Assembly (NCBI GenBank): GCA_030591745.1
Contig: JAUVAM010000050.1
Coordinates: 1-10,748, forward strand
Source: Deltaproteobacteria bacterium
GTDB taxonomy: Bacteria; Myxococcota; B64-G9
DNA: 10,748 nt
Direction: 5' to 3'
The notes under the pieces are model-generated. The model worked only from the letters and a program-made list of their open reading frames with translations, was not told where the DNA came from and made no database searches. Of this stretch, positions 5,446-10,748 are shown one piece after another; within the stretch, counting starts at the first letter, position 1; every line of letters starts with the position of its first letter. The position numbers and the translations under genes were made by a program.

Positions 5446-6786
5446 ATGTTCGAAAGCTTAAGCGACCGCTTGGGCCAGACCTTCAAGCGCTTGAAGGGAC
5501 ATGGCAAGCTGTCGGAATCGAACATCAAGGATGCACTGCGCGAGGTGAGACTGAGCCTGCTTGAGGCCGACGTCCACTATCGCGTGGTCAAGGATTTTGT
5601 CGGCGCTGTGAAGGTTCGAGCGCTGGGCAAGGAGGTTTTGGCCTCTTTGACCCCTGGCCAGCAAGTCATCAAGATTGTGCATGACGAGATGTGCAAATTG
5701 ATGGGGGGCGAGGCCAGCGAGTTGGATCTGAAGGCCAGGCCTCCGGTGGCCATCATGGTGGCCGGCCTGCAAGGTTCGGGTAAGACCACCTCGGTGGGTA
5801 AGTTGGCCCTGCGCCTCAAGAAAGCTGGGCGTCGACCCTATCTGGTACCGGCCGACGTTTACCGACCTGCTGCCATCGACCAACTCACCAAGTTGGCAGC
5901 TGATATCGACATGCCGGTCCACCCTTCGACCACCGATCAGGACCCCGTGGCCATTTGTCGGCAGGCCATGGAGGTAGCCGAGAGCAAGAACTACGACACC
6001 GTGCTCTTGGATACCGCCGGCCGGCTGCATGTGGATGAAGAGTTGATGGGCGAGCTTCAGCAAATCAAGCGAGAGGTCCAGCCCAGGGCCATCCTGTTGG
6101 TGGCAGACAGCATGACCGGCCAGGACGCGGTCAATGTGGCGGAGCGCTTCGATGAGGATTTGGGCATCGACGGCGTGGTCCTGACCAAGCTTGATGGCGA
6201 CGCGCGTGGTGGCGCGGCCTTGAGCATCAGGGCCGTGACCGGCAAACCCATTTTGTTTGTGGGTACCGGCGAGAAAATGGACGCTTTGGACGTCTTCCAT
6301 CCGGATCGCTTGGCGGGTCGTATCCTGGGCATGGGCGACATGCTCAGTCTGATCGAGCAGGCACAAGAGAATTACGATGAGAAGAAAGCCGCTGAGCTCC
6401 AGAAGAAGTTCCGCAAAAACGACTTCACCATCGAGGATTTTCGAGATCACCTGCAGCAGTTGCGCAAAATGGGCTCCATTTCGGATCTGATGGAAAAGAT
6501 CCCCGGCATGAACAAGATGATGAAGAACATGCAGGGAGGGGCCCCGCCCGAGGATGAACTCAAGCGCATCGAGGCCATCATTAACTCCATGACCAAGAAG
6601 GAGCGGATCAACCACGCCATCCTGAATGGTTCGCGTCGCCGCCGCATCGCCAAGGGCAGCGGCACCTCGGTGCAGGAAGTCAATCAGTTCGTCAAGCAGT
6701 ACCTGGAAATGAAAAAGATGATGAAGCGTATCAATAAATTTGGCATGCGCGGCGTGATGCGCGGCCTCATGCGAGGTGGCATGTAA
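5446..6786 (+). CDS. ffh: Signal recognition particle protein Ffh (SRP54)
   Basis: Ffh binds signal sequences of nascent membrane and secreted proteins together with 4.5S/6S RNA, and docks with FtsY through a GTPase twin. The 446-residue protein has normal family length. The N domain spans about 1-95. The GTPase domain holds GLQGSGKTT (107-115), ADVYRPAAIDQL (136-147), DTAGRLHVDEEL (189-200) and TKLDGDARGG (247-256). The methionine-rich M domain spans about 300-446, with the RNA-contacting stretch SRRRRIAKGSGTSVQEVNQF (396-415) and clusters such as MNKMMKNM and GMRGVMRGLMRGGM that line the signal-peptide groove. The ATG at 5446 follows AAGGAAAGG. It is first gene of the conserved translation cluster, 41 bases ahead of rpsP. 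Nothing odd is visible. Confidence 0.98.
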   Translation: MFESLSDRLGQTFKRLKGHGKLSESNIKDALREVRLSLLEADVHYRVVKDFVGAVKVRALGKEVLASLTPGQQVIKIVHDEMCKLMGGEASELDLKARPPVAIMVAGLQGSGKTTSVGKLALRLKKAGRRPYLVPADVYRPAAIDQLTKLAADIDMPVHPSTTDQDPVAICRQAMEVAESKNYDTVLLDTAGRLHVDEELMGELQQIKREVQPRAILLVADSMTGQDAVNVAERFDEDLGIDGVVLTKLDGDARGGAALSIRAVTGKPILFVGTGEKMDALDVFHPDRLAGRILGMGDMLSLIEQAQENYDEKKAAELQKKFRKNDFTIEDFRDHLQQLRKMGSISDLMEKIPGMNKMMKNMQGGAPPEDELKRIEAIINSMTKKERINHAILNGSRRRRIAKGSGTSVQEVNQFVKQYLEMKKMMKRINKFGMRGVMRGLMRGGM

Positions 6787-6791
6787 TTTGG

Positions 6792-6809
6792 CACACCGCC
6801 TAAGGTGTG
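6792..6809 (+). other. Hairpin in the ffh-rpsP gap
   Basis: CACACC (6792-6797) and GGTGTG (6804-6809) form a 6-bp stem around GCCTAA, with further partial pairing of GGC and GCC outside. It ends 6 bases before the rpsP ribosome-binding site AAGGAG (6816-6821). With no T-run, it is more likely a processing, stability or translational element than a terminator. Confidence 0.4.
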
Positions 6810-6827
6810 GCCATCAAGGAGCAGAAC

Positions 6828-7091
6828 ATGGCAGTGGTGATCAGAATGAAGCGTTCAGGCACGAAAAAGCGTCCCTTTTATCATGTGGTGGCTGCGGACA
6901 AACGCTGCCCTCGTGACGGTCGCAACCTCGAAATGCTGGGTACTTACGACCCCCGGGCCGAGCCGGAGAAATTCGAAGTCAAGATGGACCGGGTCGAGCA
7001 TTGGGTAGGAAACGGTGCCCAGATCAGCCAGACGGTCAAGCAACTATTGGCCCGTCAGGCGAAGGCCGCGACCACGGCCGAGCAGGCCTAG
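6828..7091 (+). CDS. rpsP: 30S ribosomal protein bS16
   Basis: bS16 is an early-binding small-subunit protein that stabilises the 5' and central domains of 16S rRNA. The 87-residue product begins MAVVIRMKRSGTKKRPFYHV and carries the family core PRDGRNLEMLGTYDPRAEP (29-47). The ATG at 6828 is chosen because AAGGAG lies 6 bases upstream and it gives the standard N-terminus. An upstream in-frame GTG at 6807 would add seven residues and falls inside a hairpin. The C-terminal tail is short and Ala-rich (ARQAKAATTAEQA). It is followed 13 bases later by the KH-protein gene, as in many bacteria. Confidence 0.97.
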   Translation: MAVVIRMKRSGTKKRPFYHVVAADKRCPRDGRNLEMLGTYDPRAEPEKFEVKMDRVEHWVGNGAQISQTVKQLLARQAKAATTAEQA

Positions 7092-7104
7092 GTAGCCCTA
7101 CGTC

Positions 7105-7338
7105 ATGCGCGATCTCATGGCCTTCATCGCTCGGAATTTGGTTCGCGAGCCGGATCAGGTGAGCGTGGTCGAACTGGATGACGACCGAGACAGGATCTTC
7201 CAGCTGCGGGTGGCACCGAGCGATCGGGGCCGCGTGATCGGCAAGGAAGGCCGTACAGCTCGGGCTCTGCGCACCATGTTGGCTGTGGCCTCCGGACGCA
7301 CGGGACGCAAAGCCAAGCTGGATATTGTCGATTCGTAG
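7105..7338 (+). CDS. khpA: KH-domain RNA-binding protein KhpA
   Basis: A 77-residue single KH-domain protein of the KhpA (YlqC) family. Members bind RNA, often with KhpB/Jag, and are linked to cell division, cell-wall growth and translation in Gram-positive bacteria. The N-terminus MRDLMAFIARNLVREPDQV and the KH core DRGRVIGKEGRTARALRTML (40-59) are typical. The RNA-gripping GXXG loop is GKEG at 46-49. The ATG at 7105 lacks a strong ribosome-binding site. With rpsP ending 13 bases earlier, coupling is likely. The place between rpsP and rimM is the usual one for this gene. Its function in Gram-negative bacteria is not well defined, and no KhpB partner is in the window. Confidence 0.93.
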   Translation: MRDLMAFIARNLVREPDQVSVVELDDDRDRIFQLRVAPSDRGRVIGKEGRTARALRTMLAVASGRTGRKAKLDIVDS

Positions 7339-7359
7339 TCGACTGAACTTGGTGCAGCC

Positions 7360-7878
7360 TTGGATGCTGAGCATAACTTGGTCAAGGTGGGACGCCTGTC
7401 GCGTCCCCATGGTCTGCTCGGCGAGATCAAGGTTTTTGAGCAAGAGGGCTCGGGTGCTTGGCGAGCGGCCTTGGAATTGTTTATCGGTCCCGATGCGAAG
7501 TCCCTTCAGTCTTTTGAGGTTGTGGGCATCCGAGGCTCGGGACGCTTCGCCATCATCAGGCTCAAGGGTGTTGAGAGTCGAGAGGCTGCGGAGGCGTTGA
7601 AGGGTCAAGCGTTTTGGGTGCCCAGGGATTGCTTGCCCGAGCCTGAAGAGGGCGATTATTACGTGGATGATCTTTTGGGTTTGCAGGTCGAGGACGAGCA
7701 GGGCAAGCGCCTCGGCCGATTGAAGTCGATCTTTGACAATGGTGCGCATGAAGTTTACGAAGTGGCAGGGCCCAATGGGTCTATTTTGCTGCCCGTGACC
7801 CCAGGCGTGGTGCTCGAGGTTGATTTGGATGGGGGCCGTATGGTGGTCGCTCCTCCGGTTGGCCTGCCGGGCATCTGA
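7360..7878 (+). CDS. rimM: Ribosome maturation factor RimM
   Basis: RimM binds uS19 and helps mature the 3' domain (head) of the 30S subunit. The product of about 172 residues has the N-terminal RimM domain, with VKVGRLSRPHGLLGEIKVF (8-26), and the C-terminal PRC-barrel, with DYYVDDLLGLQV (99-110), GAHEVYEV (128-135) and ILLPVTP (142-148). No ATG starts the frame. The TTG at 7360 gives normal length but has no clear ribosome-binding site. A TTG at 7378 would also keep the conserved core. The in-frame stop upstream is the khpA stop itself (7336-7338), so khpA-rimM coupling or reinitiation is plausible. The product ends 15 bases before trmD, its usual neighbour. Confidence 0.94.
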   Translation: MDAEHNLVKVGRLSRPHGLLGEIKVFEQEGSGAWRAALELFIGPDAKSLQSFEVVGIRGSGRFAIIRLKGVESREAAEALKGQAFWVPRDCLPEPEEGDYYVDDLLGLQVEDEQGKRLGRLKSIFDNGAHEVYEVAGPNGSILLPVTPGVVLEVDLDGGRMVVAPPVGLPGI

Positions 7879-7893
7879 GGATAGGCGGTTAAA

Positions 7894-8634
7894 GTGCGTT
7901 TTGTGGTCATGACCCTGTTCCCGGCAGCCTTTGACTCACTGCTTGGTACCTCTCTTTTCGGTAAGGCGATAGAGGCAGGGCGTCTTGAGGTCGAGTCCAT
8001 CGACATTCGGGACTTCTCCGAGAGCAAGCATCGGGTGGTGGACGATTCACCATACGGTGGTGGCGCGGGGATGGTGATGAAGGTGGATCCGGTCAGCCGG
8101 GCCATCGCTTCTGCCCGAGCAAAGCATCCTGGTCTGCATGTGGCCTTGCTGACGCCCCAGGGAAGACCTTTGGATCAGGCCCATGTGGCCCGTCTGGCCC
8201 AGCACGAGTCTTTGGGGCTGGTTTGTGGTCGATATGAGGGCGTGGACGAGCGGGTGCGATCTTACGTGGACGAAGAGCTGAGCGTGGGTGATTTTGTTTT
8301 ATCGGGCGGCGAGCCGGCGGCCTGGATTGTGATGGATGCGGTCAGTCGCCTGGTGCCCGGTGTCTTGGGTTGTGGTGAATCCACGGTGGAAGAGAGCTTC
8401 AGTTTGCAGGGCATGCTGGAGTACCCCCAGTACACCCGCCCGAGGGAGTTTGAGGGTCGAACGGTGCCCGAGGTGCTGCTCAGTGGTGATCATGGTGTCA
8501 TCGCTCGCTGGCGTAAGCGGCAGGCTTTGTTGAGGACCGCCAGTAAGCGACCCGATTTGCTTGAGTTGCTGGATTTGGACGACGAAATGCGCATTTGGTT
8601 GGAAGAAGAAGGATTGAAAAAGAATGAGGATTGA
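7894..8634 (+). CDS. trmD: tRNA (guanine-N1)-methyltransferase TrmD
   Basis: TrmD makes m1G37 next to the anticodon using S-adenosylmethionine, preventing +1 frameshifting. It is a homodimer with a trefoil-knot active site. The 246-residue product has normal length. Visible motifs: [10 protein letters not shown] (6-15), [14 protein letters not shown] (50-63), the knot segment [13 protein letters not shown] (109-121), [13 protein letters not shown] (131-143) and SRLVPGVLG (151-159). The C-terminal region has YTRPREFEG and [10 protein letters not shown]. The catalytic base, Asp169 in E. coli (EDSF), aligns with Glu167 here (EESF), a conservative change. The start is GTG at 7894 with purine-rich GAGGATAGGCGG upstream. 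The gene lies in the standard rimM-trmD-rplS order. Confidence 0.97.
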   Translation: MRFVVMTLFPAAFDSLLGTSLFGKAIEAGRLEVESIDIRDFSESKHRVVDDSPYGGGAGMVMKVDPVSRAIASARAKHPGLHVALLTPQGRPLDQAHVARLAQHESLGLVCGRYEGVDERVRSYVDEELSVGDFVLSGGEPAAWIVMDAVSRLVPGVLGCGESTVEESFSLQGMLEYPQYTRPREFEGRTVPEVLLSGDHGVIARWRKRQALLRTASKRPDLLELLDLDDEMRIWLEEEGLKKNED

Positions 8635-8648
8635 TCCCGGGGTTCTGA

Positions 8649-8678
8649 TTGACGCCGAGGGTCAAATAGAGATATACG
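8649..8678 (+). promoter_or_regulatory. Possible internal promoter before rplS
   Basis: TTGACG (8649-8654, 5 of 6) is followed by an 18-base spacer and TATACG (8673-8678, 4 of 6) in the 71-base trmD-rplS gap. It would boost rplS, whose product is needed in much larger amounts than TrmD. Confidence 0.4.
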
Positions 8679-8705
8679 AAGCATGGTGTTTTCAAGGAGG
8701 ATATG

Positions 8706-9044
8706 ATGCGGTCGCTGGAAATGATTGAAAAAGATTACCTCAAGAGCGAAGTGGACAAGTTCCGCATTGGTGACACGGTGCGTGTGCACCTTCGCGTTGT
8801 GGAAGGCGAAAAAGAGCGCATTCAGGTGTTCCAGGGTGTGGTGATTCGGCAGCGGCGCGGTGGTACCAGCGCCAGCGTGACGGTGCGCAAGGTTTCGTAC
8901 GGGGTGGGGGTTGAGCGCATCTTCCCGGTTCATTCCCCCCGTGTGGAGCGCATTGAAGTGCTGCGTCACGGTCGTGTCCGCCGAGCCAAGCTGTACTTCT
9001 TGCGCAAGTTGCGCGGCAAAGCCGCTCGTTTGCGGGAAGCTTGA
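8706..9044 (+). CDS. rplS: 50S ribosomal protein bL19
   Basis: bL19 sits at the subunit interface of the 50S particle. The 112-residue product carries the family pattern: [20 protein letters not shown], then [16 protein letters not shown], then [20 protein letters not shown] and [18 protein letters not shown] at the C-terminus. Two ATGs follow each other (8703 and 8706). The second is preferred because the perfect AAGGAGG (8694-8700) is then 5 rather than 2 bases away. This is the strongest ribosome-binding site of the cluster, as expected for an abundant protein. It is the last gene of the conserved block. The gene often next in such clusters, rnhB, is replaced here by an SMC-like ATPase. 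Confidence 0.97.
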   Translation: MRSLEMIEKDYLKSEVDKFRIGDTVRVHLRVVEGEKERIQVFQGVVIRQRRGGTSASVTVRKVSYGVGVERIFPVHSPRVERIEVLRHGRVRRAKLYFLRKLRGKAARLREA

Positions 9045-9049
9045 TCGAG

Positions 9050-9105
9050 CGACCCACCTGTCGGGTCGAACCTGGGCTATGACCCGACTCCTTTTGGGGC
9101 GGGTC
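9050..9105 (+). promoter_or_regulatory. Four-segment competing-hairpin region after rplS (terminator/attenuator)
   Basis: Four segments alternate: GACCC (9051-9055), GGGTC (9063-9067), GACCC (9081-9085) and GGGTC (9101-9105). The central pairing is strongest: GTCGGGTC (9060-9067) with GACCCGAC (9081-9088), a perfect 8-bp stem with a 13-base loop, followed by TCCTTTT. The outer pairings are alternatives that exclude it: CGACCC 9050-9055 with GGGTCG 9063-9068, and GACCCG 9081-9086 with CGGGTC 9100-9105. The central stem plus short T-run can act as the terminator of rplS. The alternatives give it the layout of an attenuator controlling the gene at 9125. Confidence 0.55.
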
Positions 9106-9124
9106 TCGTCTCGCGTGGAGTGAC

Positions 9125-10748
9125 ATGCTCTTTACCGAGTTGGTTCTCCAAGGCGTACGGAACTTCGAACAGATGTATCGGCTGCCCATGGGCAGGGGGT
9201 ACAGCGTGTTCGTCGGAGGTCCAGGCTCCGGCAAGACATCCATCGTGGATGTGTTCATCCACCTGCTCTACCCAGATACCACCGATCCCGCCACCCAGGC
9301 CTTCCGTTCTCCAGGCAGTGATGCCTGTCGAGTGGCCTTGACCATGCAAGACGATGATGGACAAGTCTATCGATTGGTCAAAGATCTTTTCCGCGGCCCC
9401 ACGGCCCTGACACGCCTGGATCCGGCAAGCAATCAGTTCGCTCCGGTCTCGGATAGGCCGGCTGAGATTCTGCAATTCCTTTCGGCAAGCTTGCATGTGC
9501 CCCATCGAGATGTCTTTGAGGGCCTGTTTGTGCTGCGCGCGACCGATTTGCCTTCCAAGGCCCCCAAGGATGCGGCGCCGGGTTACGGTGAGATCTCCTT
9601 GGGTGGTTCTGTCGGCGATCAATTGGGCGTGGGATTGCCGCCCGGGGGAGGCGGAGGGGACGGACCTTCCTTCCGGGGCTATACGGGGGACGATTCGGGT
9701 GCTGACGAGGAAGTACTGCCGGACAATCCAGAGGAACTCAGACGGCAAGTGAAGACCCTGGAGCAGGATATTGCCACCAGCAAAGAGCTGGATAGCTTGC
9801 AGTTCAAGCTAGATGGCTTGCAGAACGAATTGTTCAACCTGAACGAAAAATTGGGCCAGGTCGAAGAGTTCAAAGAGCGAGTGGGCACGCTGGAAAACCA
9901 ACTCAAACCATACGCTCCGCTTAAGGAATTGCCTGGGGATTTCGAAGCCCGCATCCGTGAGTTCGAGCAGAACAAGGCCCGCTACGACAGGGACAAAGGG
10001 CGCATGGCGGATGATCGCTCCAATTGGGAGCGCAAGGCCGAGCAGGCGGTGCCGGGCAAGTTGATCTACGAGCGAAATTTTCAGATCGGCATGGGCTTGG
10101 GTTTCGGAGGCTTGATTCTTGGCGTGTTGGGCCTGATGTCCTACGAGCCTTTGCGTTGGGCTGCCTTTCTGGACATCGCGGGCTTCGGCCTGGTCCTGGT
10201 GACTGTTTTTCAGCACATCGACCAGACCATGTTCGTTGAACGCAACAAACGCCGCTTGGATGCCATCGACGAGAGGAAGAAGAAACTGGATCGGGAGTTT
10301 GAGTTGGAGACCAGCATGGTGCGGCGAACCATGGAGCAGGTCGATGTTGAAAGCGTCTCCGAGATCTTAGAGAAGTTCAACGAGCGAGGCAAAATACTGA
10401 ACGAGCAGAATGCCTTGAATGAGAAGCTGAAAACCATCCGTTCCGACCAGGGTTTGGCCGAGGTGGAAACCCGGCGCGATGTCTTGAAAAAGGAGATCGA
10501 CGAGGTGGAAGATCGCCTGGCGGGTTCGGCGGGTTTGATGATGAGTGTCCGGGACATGGAAAATCGCTTGGAAAGTCTGCAAGAGAAGCTGGCGATGCTC
10601 GACTCGGGTCAGCATCCGGCCGAGGCCGCGCCGGCTTCTTCGGGGGCGGCACCTGCGCCTGCGCTCGCCGTCCAGGCCCAAGCACAGGGTCCTCACGCCA
10701 CCCAGCGGATGATGAAGCTGGCCGCGGATCTTTTCATCACCGACTTAG
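9125..10748 (+). CDS. SMC/Rad50-like (YhaN-type) ATPase with membrane hairpin, partial
   Basis: The frame is open for 541 codons to the right edge with no stop, so the 3' end is missing. N-terminus: MLFTELVLQGVRNF, then Walker A GGPGSGKT (31-38), the N-terminal lobe of an ABC-type SMC/Rad50/RecN ATPase (to about 150). A Gly/Asp-rich linker (about 160-202) leads into coiled coil (about 203-315). Two hydrophobic segments, about 321-339 (GMGLGFGGLILGVLGLMS) and 346-362, are separated by only six residues, forming a membrane hairpin. A second coiled coil (about 365-495) and an Ala/Pro/Gln-rich linker (about 500-525) follow. The C-terminal lobe with signature and Walker B must lie outside the window. 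This layout matches YhaN-type proteins, which often pair with an SbcD-like nuclease; none is visible. Start: TGGAG 4 bases before ATG. Function is unassigned. Confidence 0.85.
   Translation, partial: MLFTELVLQGVRNFEQMYRLPMGRGYSVFVGGPGSGKTSIVDVFIHLLYPDTTDPATQAFRSPGSDACRVALTMQDDDGQVYRLVKDLFRGPTALTRLDPASNQFAPVSDRPAEILQFLSASLHVPHRDVFEGLFVLRATDLPSKAPKDAAPGYGEISLGGSVGDQLGVGLPPGGGGGDGPSFRGYTGDDSGADEEVLPDNPEELRRQVKTLEQDIATSKELDSLQFKLDGLQNELFNLNEKLGQVEEFKERVGTLENQLKPYAPLKELPGDFEARIREFEQNKARYDRDKGRMADDRSNWERKAEQAVPGKLIYERNFQIGMGLGFGGLILGVLGLMSYEPLRWAAFLDIAGFGLVLVTVFQHIDQTMFVERNKRRLDAIDERKKKLDREFELETSMVRRTMEQVDVESVSEILEKFNERGKILNEQNALNEKLKTIRSDQGLAEVETRRDVLKKEIDEVEDRLAGSAGLMMSVRDMENRLESLQEKLAMLDSGQHPAEAAPASSGAAPAPALAVQAQAQGPHATQRMMKLAADLFITDL

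Noticed and set aside
5458..6615. Minus-strand open frame of 385 codons
   Set aside because: Covers the ffh gene in antisense. Ffh is certain, and the reverse translation is His/Gln/Leu-rich with no motif.
9077..9748. Minus-strand open frame of 223 codons
   Set aside because: Antisense to the start of the SMC-like ATPase, whose P-loop and continuous 541-codon frame are convincing. The reverse frame also crosses the rplS terminator region.
1..10748. CRISPR arrays, tRNA or rRNA genes, insertion sequences, attachment sites
   Set aside because: No regularly spaced repeats, cloverleaf-like segments, rRNA-like stretches, transposase genes or terminal inverted repeats were seen on either strand.

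Overview
The window is a bacterial chromosomal segment of moderately high GC content. It carries mostly housekeeping genes plus a small accessory toxin-antitoxin pair. Three things point to a deltaproteobacterium in the broad sense (Myxococcota, Desulfobacterota or a relative): the short ThiC form (about 440 residues, no long N-terminal extension), a CRP-family regulator next to an Mla/MCE lipid-transport ATPase and substrate-binding protein, and an MCE protein with a long C-terminal beta-rich domain. This placement is inference from protein character; no rRNA or other taxonomic marker is present.

Layout. Positions 1-94 hold no clear gene, only a weak terminator-like hairpin. The minus strand then carries thiC (95-1417) and, upstream of it, a VapBC-type pair: a PIN toxin (1521-1946) overlapped by a ribbon-helix-helix antitoxin (1927-2151), with a near-consensus promoter and overlapping inverted repeats as a likely self-repression operator. 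Transcription diverges at about 2200-2240. On the plus strand follow a CRP/FNR-family regulator (2316-2999), an MlaF-type ABC ATPase (3015-3749) and an MlaD-type MCE protein with a C-terminal beta domain (3822-5324). The permease MlaE that should complete this transporter is not in the window.

From 5446 runs the widely conserved translation/secretion cluster ffh - rpsP - khpA (KH protein) - rimM - trmD - rplS, all plus strand, with short gaps and a good promoter ahead of ffh. After rplS lies an 80-base spacer with four alternating GACCC/GGGTC segments, which could fold as competing hairpins. It is followed by a gene running off the right edge (9125 to beyond 10748): an SMC/Rad50-like ATPase with a P-loop, long coiled coils and a two-helix membrane hairpin in the middle, resembling YhaN-type proteins.

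Working together: the ffh-rplS block supplies membrane-protein targeting (Ffh), two ribosomal proteins, a 30S maturation factor, a tRNA m1G37 methylase and an RNA-binding KH protein. The mla genes would move phospholipid between the inner and outer membranes. The most interesting parts are the membrane-anchored SMC-like ATPase, the MCE-beta-domain fusion without its permease, the possible attenuator ahead of the ATPase, and the operator of the toxin-antitoxin pair.
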